Positions 43,174 through 52,186 are shown, counted from the first letter of the stretch. The stretch: DNA of 64,000 nt from UBA1429 sp964482225 (GCA_964482225.1 CAYZWT010000013.1:1-64000), one strand, 5' to 3'. Made by a program: numbers and translations. Notes: generated by a model not told the origin, from the sequence alone.

Positions 43174-45312
43174 ATGCAAGCAGTTCGTATTCGCCAGGTT
43201 CGCAAGAGAGATGGCCGCCTGGTGCCTTTTGACCAGGAAAAGATCACCAACGCAATCTTTAAAGCCGCCCAGGCTGTGGGCGGCGACGACCGCGAGCGGG
43301 CCGTATTCATCTCCGATGCCGTGGTCCAAGAGCTAGAGCAGCGCTATGGCGAGCGGGGAGTGCCTTCGGTGGAAGAGATCCAGGATCTCGTCGAAAGCGC
43401 CCTGATCCACTATGGCCACGCCAAGACGGCCAAGGCTTATATCCTCTATCGCGACCTGCACAGCAAGCTGCGCGATATCCGCGCCCTGGTGGATGCCAAC
43501 GAGCTGATTGATGGCTATCTGGATCAACTCGACTGGCGCGTCAAAGAGAACAGCAACATGAGCTTTTCTCTCCAGGGCCTCAACAACCATATCTTTTCCG
43601 CCGTCAATAGCTCCTACTGGCTCAACCGGCTCTTTCCCAAAGAGGTGCGTGACGCCCACATCAGTGGCGATATCCACCTACACGACCTGTATATCCTGGC
43701 CGTCTACTGCTGTGGCTGGGACCTGCGCGATCTGCTGATCCGTGGCTTTGGCGGCGTGCCCGGCAAGGTGCACTCGAGCCCGCCCAAGCATTTCCGCTCG
43801 GCCCTGGGCCAGATCGTCAACTTTTTCTACACCATCCAGGGCGAATCCGCCGGGGCCGTGGCTTTTGCCAATTTCGATACCTTTATGGCGCCCTTTATCC
43901 GCTACGACCACCTGACCGAGCGAGAAGTGCGCCAGGCCCTGCAAGAGTTTGTCTTTAACCTGAACGTCCCTACCCGGGTCGGCTTTCAGACCCCCTTTAC
44001 CAACCTGACTTTTGATCTCCAGGTGCCCGAGATCCTGGCCGACGAGTATGTCATCATCGGCGGCGAGCCCCAGGAGGTCACCTATAGCGATTTTCAGGAA
44101 GAGATGGACCTGCTGAACCGCTGCTTTGCCGAGCTGATGCTGGCCGGGGATGCCAATGGGCGCGTGTTCACTTTCCCCATCCCCACCTACAACATCACGC
44201 CCGATTTCGATTGGGACAACCCCAAGCTCGATCCGATCTGGCAGATGACGGCCAAGTACGGCATCCCCTACTTTGCCAACTTTGTGAACTCGGACCTCAG
44301 CCCCGATGACGTGCGCTCCATGTGCTGCCGCCTGCGCCTCTCCAACAAGGAGCTGCGCAAGCGGGGCGGCGGGCTCTTTGGCTCCAACCCCCTGACAGGC
44401 AGCGTCGGCGTGGTCACCCTCAACCTGGCGCGCATCGGTTATCTGGCCAACAGCGAGCAAGAGTTCCTGGCGCGGGTGAGCCACTTGATGGACATCGCCC
44501 AGGAGGCGCTGACCATCCGCCGCCGCGTGATCGAGCGTTTCACCGAGGGCGGCCTGTATCCCTACTCCCAACACTATCTGGATGGCGTCAAGGCCATGAC
44601 GGGCCAGTATTGGGGCAACCATTTCAACACCATCGGCCTGAACGGCATGAACGAGGCCTGCCTCAACTTTATGGGCCTCGACCTCACCGATCAGGCGGCC
44701 CGCGAGTTCTCGCTGCGGGTGCTCAACTTTATGCGCGACAAGCTCCAGCAGTACCAGGACGAGACGGGCGAGCTCTACAACCTGGAGGCCACCCCTGCCG
44801 AGGGCACCAGCTATCGCTTTGCCATGCTGGATCGCAACCTGTACCCGAATATCATCACCGCTGGGACCGATAGCCCGGTGGGCGAGCCCTACTATACCAA
44901 CTCGAGCCAGTTGCCGGTCAACGCCACCGACGACCTGTTCGAGGCGCTGGATTGGCAGGATGGCTTGCAGACCCGCTACACCGGCGGCACGGTCATGCAC
45001 GTTTTCCTGGGCGAGCGCGTCTCCTCCATCGAGGCGACCAAGAGCCTGGTGCGCCGCGTGGCCGCCAACTATTCGCTGCCCTACTTTACCTTGACGCCCA
45101 CCTTTAGCGTCTGCCCCGTCCACGGCTATCTCGAGGGCGAGCATTTCGAGTGCCCCAAGTGCGCCAACGAGCAGCCGTGCGAGGTCTATTCGCGGGTGGT
45201 GGGCTATCTGCGGCCCGTGAACCAGTGGAACAAGGGCAAGCGCAGCGAGTATAGCGAGCGCCGCACCTTTGCCGTGCAGGAGCCCGCCAAGGTGAACGCC
45301 ACCGGCTCATGA
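43174..45312 (+). CDS. nrdD: anaerobic (class III) ribonucleoside-triphosphate reductase
   Basis: A 712-residue glycyl-radical enzyme that reduces ribonucleoside triphosphates without oxygen. An ATP-cone (about 1-95; RIRQVRKRDGRLVPFDQEKITNAI) gives dATP control. The core has NFFYTIQGESAGAVAFANFDTFMAPFIRYD and FPIPTYNITPDFDW. The C-terminus has a zinc site (CPVHGYLEGEHFECPKC, NEQPC) and the radical Gly in YSRVVGYLRPV. ATG 43174 follows GGGAGG by 8 bases; ATG 43135 is a weaker upstream option. Two NrdR-box-like sites and a promoter precede it; nrdG overlaps its end. Confidence 0.95.
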   Translation: MQAVRIRQVRKRDGRLVPFDQEKITNAIFKAAQAVGGDDRERAVFISDAVVQELEQRYGERGVPSVEEIQDLVESALIHYGHAKTAKAYILYRDLHSKLRDIRALVDANELIDGYLDQLDWRVKENSNMSFSLQGLNNHIFSAVNSSYWLNRLFPKEVRDAHISGDIHLHDLYILAVYCCGWDLRDLLIRGFGGVPGKVHSSPPKHFRSALGQIVNFFYTIQGESAGAVAFANFDTFMAPFIRYDHLTEREVRQALQEFVFNLNVPTRVGFQTPFTNLTFDLQVPEILADEYVIIGGEPQEVTYSDFQEEMDLLNRCFAELMLAGDANGRVFTFPIPTYNITPDFDWDNPKLDPIWQMTAKYGIPYFANFVNSDLSPDDVRSMCCRLRLSNKELRKRGGGLFGSNPLTGSVGVVTLNLARIGYLANSEQEFLARVSHLMDIAQEALTIRRRVIERFTEGGLYPYSQHYLDGVKAMTGQYWGNHFNTIGLNGMNEACLNFMGLDLTDQAAREFSLRVLNFMRDKLQQYQDETGELYNLEATPAEGTSYRFAMLDRNLYPNIITAGTDSPVGEPYYTNSSQLPVNATDDLFEALDWQDGLQTRYTGGTVMHVFLGERVSSIEATKSLVRRVAANYSLPYFTLTPTFSVCPVHGYLEGEHFECPKCANEQPCEVYSRVVGYLRPVNQWNKGKRSEYSERRTFAVQEPAKVNATGS

Positions 45313-46004
45313 AGATCGTCGGTCTGCAAAAGGTCAGCCTGATTGACTTTCCTGATCGCATCGCGGCGACGGTCTTTATCGGGGGCTGTAACCTGGATTG
45401 CGGCTTTTGCCACAACCGTTGGATGCTTGACGCGGGGGCCATCGAGCCGATCATGGCCCCCGCCGACCTGCTGGCTTGGCTGGCCACCCGCCAGGGCAAG
45501 CTGGATGGCGTCTGCCTGACGGGCGGCGAGCCCTGCGGCGCCCCGGAGCTGCCCGCGCTGATCGGCGCCATCCGCGAGCTGGGCCTGGCCGTCAAGCTGG
45601 ATACCAACGGCACCTTCCCACGGCGGCTCCGGGCGCTGCTGGATGGGGCGCTGCTGGATTATGTCGCCATGGACCTCAAAGCGCCCCTGGATGCCCGCTA
45701 TAGCCGGGCTGTGGGCGCGTCCATCTCCCTGGCGGACCTGCACCGCAGCATGGCCCTCTTGCGCCAGGGCGGCATCCCCTACGAGTTTCGCACCACCGTG
45801 CACCCCTTGTTGGATGAGCAGGCTCTATGCGACCTGGCGGCCCAGATCGAACCCACCGACGCCTGGTTCCTCCAGCCCTTTGAGGCGAGCCCCGGCGTGC
45901 TAGAGGCCGTGCGCGCCCTGCCCGCCCTCTCTCCGGCCCAGATCAACGAGCTGCTCCCCGCCCTGCGGGAGAGCGCGCCGGGCGTGCGGCTGCGGGCGCT
46001 GTAA
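45309..46004 (+). CDS. nrdG: anaerobic ribonucleotide reductase activating protein
   Basis: A 231-residue radical-SAM activase that makes the glycyl radical on NrdD. LQKVSLIDFPDRIAATVFIGGCNLDCGFCHN holds the cluster motif (CNLDCGFC, CxxxCxxC) and LTGGEPC the SAM-binding GGE. It belongs to the longer NrdG2-like type common with ATP-cone NrdD proteins. Its ATG overlaps the nrdD stop (ATGA), giving translational coupling. Confidence 0.93.
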   Translation: MKIVGLQKVSLIDFPDRIAATVFIGGCNLDCGFCHNRWMLDAGAIEPIMAPADLLAWLATRQGKLDGVCLTGGEPCGAPELPALIGAIRELGLAVKLDTNGTFPRRLRALLDGALLDYVAMDLKAPLDARYSRAVGASISLADLHRSMALLRQGGIPYEFRTTVHPLLDEQALCDLAAQIEPTDAWFLQPFEASPGVLEAVRALPALSPAQINELLPALRESAPGVRLRAL

Positions 46005-46059
46005 AAGAGGGCACACGCCGTTTCCAGAGTCAAGATCATGTGTACCCACACGCCCGCCA

Positions 46060-46350
46060 GTATCAGTTCAGATTCAAGGTGACGAGTCCCTAATTGACCA
46101 GGAAGTGATGCCAATATCCTGCAAACGGAGAGCACACAGCCTCGCTATGGATGCATACATGCGTCTGGCGTCAGTTCTACCCATACGTGTTTACTGTGTT
46201 TTTCTATGGTTTTATTGTAGGGGGCGAGGGACGGTGGTTGCGCCACCGTTGGCCGCGCCCCTACAAGGCGGGCGAGACGCCCGCCCTCCACGGTTCGCTG
46301 CCGCCGTCCCCAACGTGTTGGCCTCTTTCCCCCCAATTCTGAACTGATAC
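46060..46350. mobile_element. MITE-like element, copy A (291 bp)
   Basis: The ends are GTATCAGTTCAGATT and AATTCTGAACTGATAC. It is flanked on both sides by the same 8 bases, GCCCGCCA (46052-46059 and 46351-46358), as expected for a target-site duplication. Inside are GCATACATGC, a nested hairpin 46217-46264 bounded by GTAGGGGGCG and GCGCCCCTAC, and GGCGGGCGAGACGCCCGCC. It has no gene. It is inverted relative to the copy at 58318-58589, and most of its length aligns with that copy. Confidence 0.85.
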
Positions 46351-46446
46351 GCCCGCCAAAGGCATGTCTGGCTTGTGTCGTCGGGGGTGGGAGCGCGCAG
46401 TGCAACTCTGCGCTCCACTTTCGCCGACTGCGGGGCGCCCTCGCCC

Positions 46447-46475
46447 TTGATCCCGCCGCCGCCCTAGCATACAAT
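46447..46475 (+). promoter_or_regulatory. sigma-70 promoter of the signal-anchored protein gene
   Basis: TTGATC and TACAAT, spacer 17, ending 26 bases before ATG 46502. It lies outside the MITE. Confidence 0.6.
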
Positions 46476-46501
46476 GCTTCTACATTACCGGAGAGGGTGC
46501 C

Positions 46502-47461
46502 ATGCGCCGATCTTGTCTCGTCGGGCTGATCCTGGTGGCTGCCGTGCTGCTGGCCGCCTCCTTTTGGCTGCGCCGGTATCTGACGCCCGAGACAGAGGGC
46601 GCGGCGTCGCCAACATCCACGGCTATCGCCGGCGCATCCGACGCCGCGCCCCCGGCGCTCCTGCCCACCCTGCCCCAACCGACATCGGCGCCTGTGCTGG
46701 CCGAGGACCGCGTCTATGAGGAGCGCATCCAGGGCCTCTATCTGGAGGCGGTGCAGCCACTGGCCGAGGCCGAGATGGACATTCGCGGGCTGGCGGCGGC
46801 GGAGGGCAAGCTATATGTCACCGTCTATGACGCCGCCGGCCAGACGGCGTGGCTGCACGAGCTGGATCGCTCCTCCGCCTCGACGCTGCGCTCGCTACCT
46901 TTGGGCGGCCAGGGGCCCGGCGAACCCTGTGGCTTGCAGGCCGCAGGCCAACTCCTCTGGACCTGCGTCAACTCGCAAGATGGCGCCCTGATCCTGGCCG
47001 TGGATCGAGCCGCCTGGGCGGCAGCCGCGTGGGCGCCCGTCACCGATACGCTGCGCGCCGTGGCCCAGACAGCCGATGGCTCCGTTGTAGGGGTGGACAG
47101 GGCAGGCGAGCGGTTCTACCACTGGGGGGTGGACGGCGTATTGCAGCGCGTCGCCATCAATGCCACGGGCGTGGTCTATGCGGATTGCGAGCTCATCCGG
47201 GGCAGCCTGGTCTGTGTGGGAGCAGAGCAGACGGGCGGCGTCATGGACGTGCTCGATCCAGAGAGCCTTTCGCTGCTGGCGCGGCGCCAGGCCAGCACAC
47301 GCACCGCCTGGGGAGCCCTGGTGGCGGGCAACGCCCTGGCTTACGATGGCGAATGGTTCTTGCTGGCGCCCTCGGGGGGCCAGCTTCCTCTGGTCTGGTC
47401 GTACCGGCTGGATGGCGGCTCTCTGGCCGATTACGTCCCCAGTGTGCGCCCGCCCCAATAG
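46502..47461 (+). CDS. signal-anchored extracytoplasmic protein, propeller-like
   Basis: The 319-residue protein begins with an N-terminal membrane anchor (about 5-23), then a Ser/Thr/Pro/Ala-rich stalk (30-65), then repeated short beta-strand motifs (DIRGLAAAEGKLYVTVYDAAG, LRAVAQTADGSVVGVDRAG, GALVAGNALAYDGEWFLLAPS) that resemble blades of a beta-propeller. Cys residues in GEPCGLQ, LWTCVN, YADCEL and LVCVG could form disulfides outside the cell. No catalytic motif is visible and I do not recognise a family. GGAGAGGG precedes ATG 46502. It is transcribed alone. Confidence 0.65.
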   Translation: MRRSCLVGLILVAAVLLAASFWLRRYLTPETEGAASPTSTAIAGASDAAPPALLPTLPQPTSAPVLAEDRVYEERIQGLYLEAVQPLAEAEMDIRGLAAAEGKLYVTVYDAAGQTAWLHELDRSSASTLRSLPLGGQGPGEPCGLQAAGQLLWTCVNSQDGALILAVDRAAWAAAAWAPVTDTLRAVAQTADGSVVGVDRAGERFYHWGVDGVLQRVAINATGVVYADCELIRGSLVCVGAEQTGGVMDVLDPESLSLLARRQASTRTAWGALVAGNALAYDGEWFLLAPSGGQLPLVWSYRLDGGSLADYVPSVRPPQ

Positions 47462-47527
47462 GCGAGCAGGCGCGCCGTGCTCGTGCCGCGCATGGGCATG
47501 CGGCGATCCTGACGCTCCGGCGCGAGT

Positions 47528-47557
47528 TTGACAGCGCGCCCTCCTTGCGGCGATAAT
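47528..47557 (+). promoter_or_regulatory. sigma-70 promoter of the DapA-like/flavodoxin operon
   Basis: TTGACA and GATAAT with an 18-base spacer, ending 43 bases before ATG 47601. Confidence 0.6.
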
Positions 47558-47600
47558 CGCAGGCGAGAGCGCAATCTGACCCCATAGAAAGGCCATCAGC

Positions 47601-48482
47601 ATGATCCAAGGTGTATTCCCGCCCATCGCCACGCCGTTCAACGCCCAGGGGGGGCTGGATGCGGCCGCCCTGCGCGCCAATGTCCTCAAATGGGAGGCCA
47701 CGGGCCTGAGCGGCTATGTGGTCGCCGGTTCCAACGGCGAGAGCGTCCTGTTGGAGGACGGCGAGATCGTCGAGGCGTGCGCCGTGGTGCGCGAGGCCGC
47801 CGCCCCCGAGAGCATGGTGATCGCCGGGGTGGGCCGCCAATCCACCGCCGCCACCATCGCCCTGGCCAAGGCTGCCGCCCAGGCGGGCGCCCAGTTCGCC
47901 CTGGTGATGACGCCCTCGTTCTACAGCGTCGAGATGACGCCCGAGGCCCTGACCCGCCACTATTGGGCCATCGCCGACGCCTCGCCCATGCCGGTGCTGG
48001 TCTACAATGTGCCCAAGTTCACCAACCTGAACATCGCCCCCGCCACGGTGGCGCGCATCGCCCAGCACGAGAACGTCGTGGGCATCAAGGATAGCGCCGG
48101 CGACATCCCCCAGATCTGCGATCTGGTGCGCCTCTGCCCGCCCGGATTCGACATCTTGATCGGCAACGGCCCGGCCTTTCTCAGCGGGTTGCAGCTTGGG
48201 GCCGTGGGCGGCATCCTGGCGGTGGCCAACGTCGCGCCCCGCGAGTGCGTCCAGATCCGGCAGCATGTGCTGGCGGGCGAGCACGCCCAGGCCCGCGAGA
48301 TCCACCTGCGCATCATTGAGACCGGCAAGGCCGTCACAGGCCGCTTTGGCGTGCCCGGGCTCAAGGCCGCCCTGGATCTGCTGGGCTATACCGGCGGCGC
48401 GCCCCGCCCGCCCTTGCTCTCCGCCAACGATGAGGTGCGCAACGTCATCCGGGGCATCCTGGCGGAGGCTGGCCTGCTCTAG
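47601..48482 (+). CDS. dihydrodipicolinate synthase/N-acetylneuraminate lyase family protein
   Basis: A 293-residue class I aldolase. GVFPPIATPFNAQGGLD opens the barrel, GSNGESVLLEDGE is the substrate-carboxylate loop (GTTGE type), VYNVPKFTN holds the catalytic Tyr and VVGIKDSAGD the Schiff-base Lys (about 165). Members use pyruvate: DapA, NanA, KDG aldolase and deoxyglucarate dehydratases. Without lysine genes nearby, a sugar-acid aldolase role is as likely as DapA. AAAGG lies 10 bases before ATG 47601. Two flavodoxin-like genes follow at 18 and 33 bases. Confidence 0.85.
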   Translation: MIQGVFPPIATPFNAQGGLDAAALRANVLKWEATGLSGYVVAGSNGESVLLEDGEIVEACAVVREAAAPESMVIAGVGRQSTAATIALAKAAAQAGAQFALVMTPSFYSVEMTPEALTRHYWAIADASPMPVLVYNVPKFTNLNIAPATVARIAQHENVVGIKDSAGDIPQICDLVRLCPPGFDILIGNGPAFLSGLQLGAVGGILAVANVAPRECVQIRQHVLAGEHAQAREIHLRIIETGKAVTGRFGVPGLKAALDLLGYTGGAPRPPLLSANDEVRNVIRGILAEAGLL

Positions 48483-48500
48483 CGGAAAGGAGCGCGTCGC

Positions 48501-49088
48501 ATGGCGCCCCTCACGGCATTGGTCCTTTACTGGTCGGCGGGCGGCAACACCCGCCGCGTGGCCGAGGCCCTGGCCCAGGGACTGGCGAGCCAGGGCGCGG
48601 CGGTCACGCTCCTCTCGATGGCCGACGCAGCGACAGAGGAGATAGACGCCGAGGCGTACGACCTGGTCTGCCTGGGCAGCCCCTCGTACCATTTCGGCGT
48701 TCCGGCGCCGGTGCGCCGCTATGTCGAGCAGATGGGGCAGCGGGGCCGCGCCCTGGGCCTGCCCCAGTTCGGCTCGCCGCCCCGCCCGCACAAGTGGGCC
48801 GTCGTGTTCGTGACCTATGGCGGCCCCCACACCGGCCTGGATGAGGCCACCCCCGCCGGTGACTATATGGCGCAAGCGTTGCGGCACGTGGGCCGCCAGA
48901 TCCGGGGCGCCTGGTACACCGTGGGCGCCTTTCATGGCGACCCGGACCGCGAGCACAACCGCCTGGGCTGGCTGGGCGATATCCGGGGTCGCCCCAACGA
49001 GCACGACCTGGGCGTCATCAAGAGCAATGCCCGGGGGCTGGCCTATCTGTTGCAGCACGAACTGGATGGGGGCGACGGCCAGGGTTGA
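48501..49088 (+). CDS. flavodoxin-like protein 1
   Basis: A 195-residue protein of the flavodoxin/NAD(P)H-dehydrogenase fold. ALVLYWSAGGNTRRVAEALAQGL is the FMN phosphate loop (SxGNT), YDLVCLGSPSYHFGVPAPVRRYVEQM the second loop, and VVFVTYGGPHTG the third. It ends in a GAFHGDPDREHNRLGWLGDIRGRPNEHDL segment shared with the next gene. It could pass electrons to an unknown partner. AAAGGAG precedes ATG 48501. The paralogue next to it and the lyase upstream point to a joint pathway. Confidence 0.8.
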   Translation: MAPLTALVLYWSAGGNTRRVAEALAQGLASQGAAVTLLSMADAATEEIDAEAYDLVCLGSPSYHFGVPAPVRRYVEQMGQRGRALGLPQFGSPPRPHKWAVVFVTYGGPHTGLDEATPAGDYMAQALRHVGRQIRGAWYTVGAFHGDPDREHNRLGWLGDIRGRPNEHDLGVIKSNARGLAYLLQHELDGGDGQG

Positions 49089-49121
49089 TACGCCGCACAG
49101 GGGATCAGAGGAGCCAACCGC

Positions 49122-49682
49122 ATGGCGCAACTCAAAGCGCTGGTCGTATGCTATTCAGAGGGGGACCACACCCACTATGTGGCCGAGGCGCTGGCGCGCG
49201 GGCTAGAGGCCCAGGGCGCGGAGGTTGCCAGCCTCTCGCTGGGCGATCCGGCGACGGAAGCAACCGACCTCTCCGGCTATGAACTGGTGTGCCTGGGCAG
49301 CCCCTGCTATCGCACCGGCCTGCCCGCGCCCGTGCAGCGCTATCTGGAACGGCTCGGGCCGCCGGAGCAGGCCCAGGCAGATGCAGACGGGTGGGGCGTT
49401 GTCTTTATCGCCTATGGCTCGCCCCATACCAACCTGGAGCAAGCCCAGGAGATCGCAGAGGCGCTGGCAGAAGCCCTCAAGGGCGCGGGCCGCGATGTGC
49501 GCGGCGTCTGGGGCGTGGTGGGCGCCTTTGGCGGGCCGCCCACGGCCCAGGGCGACCGCCTGGGCTGGCTGGGCAACCTGCAAGGGCAGATGTACCAGCA
49601 AGACCTGGACGAGATCGAGGCCCGGGCCGGGGAGCTGGCCCGAGAGCTTGAGCGCGAGATGGAGGCTGGCGAGCAAGCGTAA
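49122..49682 (+). CDS. flavodoxin-like protein 2
   Basis: The 186-residue paralogue of the gene before it has the same plan: ALVVCYSEGDHTHYVAEALARGL, YELVCLGSPCYRTGLPAPVQRYLERL, VVFIAYGSPHTN and GAFGGPPTAQGDRLGWLGNLQGQ. The FMN loop is altered (SEGDHT in place of SAGGNT), so cofactor affinity may differ. The pair arose by tandem duplication. GAGGAG lies 9 bases before ATG 49122. Confidence 0.78.
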   Translation: MAQLKALVVCYSEGDHTHYVAEALARGLEAQGAEVASLSLGDPATEATDLSGYELVCLGSPCYRTGLPAPVQRYLERLGPPEQAQADADGWGVVFIAYGSPHTNLEQAQEIAEALAEALKGAGRDVRGVWGVVGAFGGPPTAQGDRLGWLGNLQGQMYQQDLDEIEARAGELARELEREMEAGEQA

Positions 49683-49695
49683 GGACAACCATGGC

Positions 49696-50307
49696 ATGAC
49701 AGAGCATACCACGTTGCAGATCGCCTTTGTGCACCAGGATCGCGCTGGCATCCTGGCGGTGCAGTATGGCCCCAACGACTCGGTAACGGCATCGGGGTTC
49801 GATCTGCTCCAGGGACGCGGCTTTGATGTGAGCATGTGCCTGGGGTATCCCACCATGCGCGCCTGGGTGAGCGCCTATGCGGGCTCGGGCTATCGCACGT
49901 TGCTGGCCTGGATCCAGATCGTCACGGACCACTACTATGGGCGCACGGACGATGAGGCCCCCGCCCATGTGGTTGCCGAGATAGACGCCTCCCCCGCCCT
50001 GCGCGCCCTGGGCGTGCCCTTTTTCGCCTATGGCTATCCGGCGGCGATCTATGACGCGCCCTGCAACAACCTGGGCGCCCACGCGCGCCTGGAATGGGCC
50101 GCCGATACGTTCCTGGTGACCTTTCCCAGCCCCTTGAACGACAACGAGATCGCCTTTTTGGCGGGTTTCCGCTGGGGCTATGCCGAGTGGGACGAGGGCG
50201 GGCAGCGCCAGGTGGCGCTGCGGCCCCTGATGGCGCTGGAGCGCACCGCGTGGGAGGCGCACCTGCCCATGTTGCAGCGCGAGTGCCCGGCCTGGCGCTA
50301 TGCCTGA
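49696..50307 (+). CDS. conserved-looking protein of unknown function
   Basis: A 203-residue soluble protein without signal peptide or membrane segment. I do not recognise it. It is rich in aromatic residues (HYYGR, FFAYGYPAAIY, FRWGYAEWDEGG, EWAADTFLVTFPSPLND) and has a single pair of Cys (SMCLG and APCNN), with one more Cys at the end. AAGGA lies 10 bases before ATG 49696, 13 bases after the second flavodoxin-like gene, so it is the last gene of that operon. A terminator-like hairpin follows. It may be a partner of the flavodoxin-like proteins. Confidence 0.6.
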   Translation: MTEHTTLQIAFVHQDRAGILAVQYGPNDSVTASGFDLLQGRGFDVSMCLGYPTMRAWVSAYAGSGYRTLLAWIQIVTDHYYGRTDDEAPAHVVAEIDASPALRALGVPFFAYGYPAAIYDAPCNNLGAHARLEWAADTFLVTFPSPLNDNEIAFLAGFRWGYAEWDEGGQRQVALRPLMALERTAWEAHLPMLQRECPAWRYA

Positions 50308-50312
50308 AAAGA

Positions 50313-50346
50313 AAGACGTGCGCTCTCTTTCGAGGGCGCACGTCTT
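50313..50346. terminator. bidirectional terminator between convergent operons
   Basis: AAGACGTGCGC pairs with GCGCACGTCTT. On the minus strand TTTCTTTTC follows, so it should terminate pepF transcription; on the plus strand the tail is poor. Confidence 0.7.
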
Positions 50347-50374
50347 GTACCCGCCGCAGCCTGTGCGGTAGGTC

Positions 50375-52186
50375 TCAGCCCACCAGCGTCTCTAGCTCGC
50401 CCACCAGCCGCTCGAACTCGGCCAGGGCCGAGGACACGGGCTCGGGCGTGGTCAGGTCTACCCCCGCCCCGCGCAACACGTTCAGCGGATAGTCGCTGCC
50501 GCCCGCCCGCAAAAAGGCCAGGTAGCGCTCCAGCGCCCCCTCTTGCCCCTCCAGGATGGCGCGGGCGATGGCCACCGCCGAGGCCATGCCTGTGGCGTAC
50601 TTGTAGACATAAAAGTTGTAGAAAAAGTGGTCAATGCGGGCCCACTCGTAGGCGATGGGCTCATCGGTCGCATCGAACGCCACGCTATCGCCATAGTAGA
50701 GCTTGACCAGCTCATAGTAACGCGCGTCCAGGCTATCGGCCGTCAAGGGCTGGCCCTGCTCCACCATGCCGTGCATCACCTTCTCAAACTCGGCGAACAT
50801 GGTCTGGCGGAAGAGGGTGCCCCGGAACCCGTCCAGATAGCGGTCAATCAGATAGGCGCGCACCTGGGGATCATCCAGGGTGGCCAGCAGGTGGTGGTTG
50901 AGCAGCGCCTCGTTGGTGGTCGAGGCCACCTCCGCCACCAGGATGCGATAGTCGGCCAGGTGATAGGGCTGGGCCTGGTTGGCCAGGTAGGTGTGCATCG
51001 AGTGGCCCAGCTCGTGGGCCAGGGTGAACACCGAGTCCAGCGTGCCGGTATAGTTCATCAGGATGTACGGCATGGTGTCATAGCAGCCGGAGGAATAGGC
51101 CCCCGAGCGCTTGCCCACATTCTCATAGCGATCCACCCAGCCGCCGGTCATCCCCTGGCGCGCCGCGCGCACATACTCTTCGCCCAGCGGCGCGATCCCC
51201 TGGGCGACCAGCGCCACCGCCTCGTCATAGTCGTAGGAGAGGTCTACCTCAGGCACGGCGGGCACATACACGTCGTAGAGGTGCAGCCGATCCACGCCCA
51301 GCAGCCGCCGGCGCAGCTCCATGTAGCGGTAGAATGCGGGCAGCGCCGCGTGCACCGCCTCGATCAGGGCGTCATAGACGGCCACCTCGACGTTGTCGTT
51401 GAACAGCGAGGCAGCCAGGGCCGAGCCATACCGGCGCGCCCGCGCGTTGAACACGTGGGACTTGACCCCGCCATCCAGCGCGGCTGCGACGGTGTTGCGG
51501 TTGCCCTTGTACTCGTCATAGTAGCCCTCAAAGGCGCGCCGGCGCAGGTCGCGGTCGCGGCTCTCCAACAGCTTGATGAACAACGAGTGGGTGAGCTGCT
51601 GCTGCTCGCCCTCCTCGTCCTGCACAGCGGGCAGCCGCGCGGCCAGGTCCACATTCTTGAGCACGCTGAACACCCGCTCAAAGGCTGAGAGGGGCTCGCT
51701 GGCCATGGACATCAGGCGCTCTTCTGCAGGCGAGAGGGTATAGGGCTTGGCCCGCAACTGGTCTTCGAGCCAAAAGCGATAGGTCGCCAGGGGCGCGCGG
51801 CCCATCCACTCTTGCAGCGCGGCGTCATCCACGGTCAGGATCTCGGGCGAGAGGTAGGAGCTTGCCGTCATCAGCGCCACAAAGGCCGAGCGGGCGCGCT
51901 CCATCATGTCCTGGTAATGGCTGTTGCCCAGGTCCTCGTCGGCGCGCAGGTGGGCATAGACCCAGACCTTTTCCATCTCGCGGCCGGCCTGAAAGTAGGT
52001 GGCCAGCGCCTCGGCCAGCACCTGCTCGGACTCGCCCAGGCGCCCCTCATAGGCCGAGACCTTGTCGGGCCACTGGCGCGCCGCCGCCAGGGCCGCCTCC
52101 CATGCTTCGTCGTTGGCATAGATCGCCGCTACGTTCCACCGATCCTCGGCGGGCACTTCTGAACGCTGTATAGGCGTTTGGGCCAC
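50375..52186 (-). CDS. pepF: oligoendopeptidase F (M3B)
   Basis: A 603-residue zinc metallopeptidase that cuts short peptides in the cytoplasm. The zinc site is FTLAHELGHSMHTYL, with the third ligand Glu in ILVAEVASTTNE; YDTMPYILMNYTG and YFYNFYVYKYATG-like sequence near the end also fit PepF (TFFYNF type HFFYNFYVYKYATG). GTG 52186 is the start because AAGGAG lies 8 bases upstream; an in-frame ATG at 52225 lacks it. A second PepF paralogue lies 93 bases upstream on the same strand. Confidence 0.92.
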   Translation of the reverse strand: MAQTPIQRSEVPAEDRWNVAAIYANDEAWEAALAAARQWPDKVSAYEGRLGESEQVLAEALATYFQAGREMEKVWVYAHLRADEDLGNSHYQDMMERARSAFVALMTASSYLSPEILTVDDAALQEWMGRAPLATYRFWLEDQLRAKPYTLSPAEERLMSMASEPLSAFERVFSVLKNVDLAARLPAVQDEEGEQQQLTHSLFIKLLESRDRDLRRRAFEGYYDEYKGNRNTVAAALDGGVKSHVFNARARRYGSALAASLFNDNVEVAVYDALIEAVHAALPAFYRYMELRRRLLGVDRLHLYDVYVPAVPEVDLSYDYDEAVALVAQGIAPLGEEYVRAARQGMTGGWVDRYENVGKRSGAYSSGCYDTMPYILMNYTGTLDSVFTLAHELGHSMHTYLANQAQPYHLADYRILVAEVASTTNEALLNHHLLATLDDPQVRAYLIDRYLDGFRGTLFRQTMFAEFEKVMHGMVEQGQPLTADSLDARYYELVKLYYGDSVAFDATDEPIAYEWARIDHFFYNFYVYKYATGMASAVAIARAILEGQEGALERYLAFLRAGGSDYPLNVLRGAGVDLTTPEPVSSALAEFERLVGELETLVG

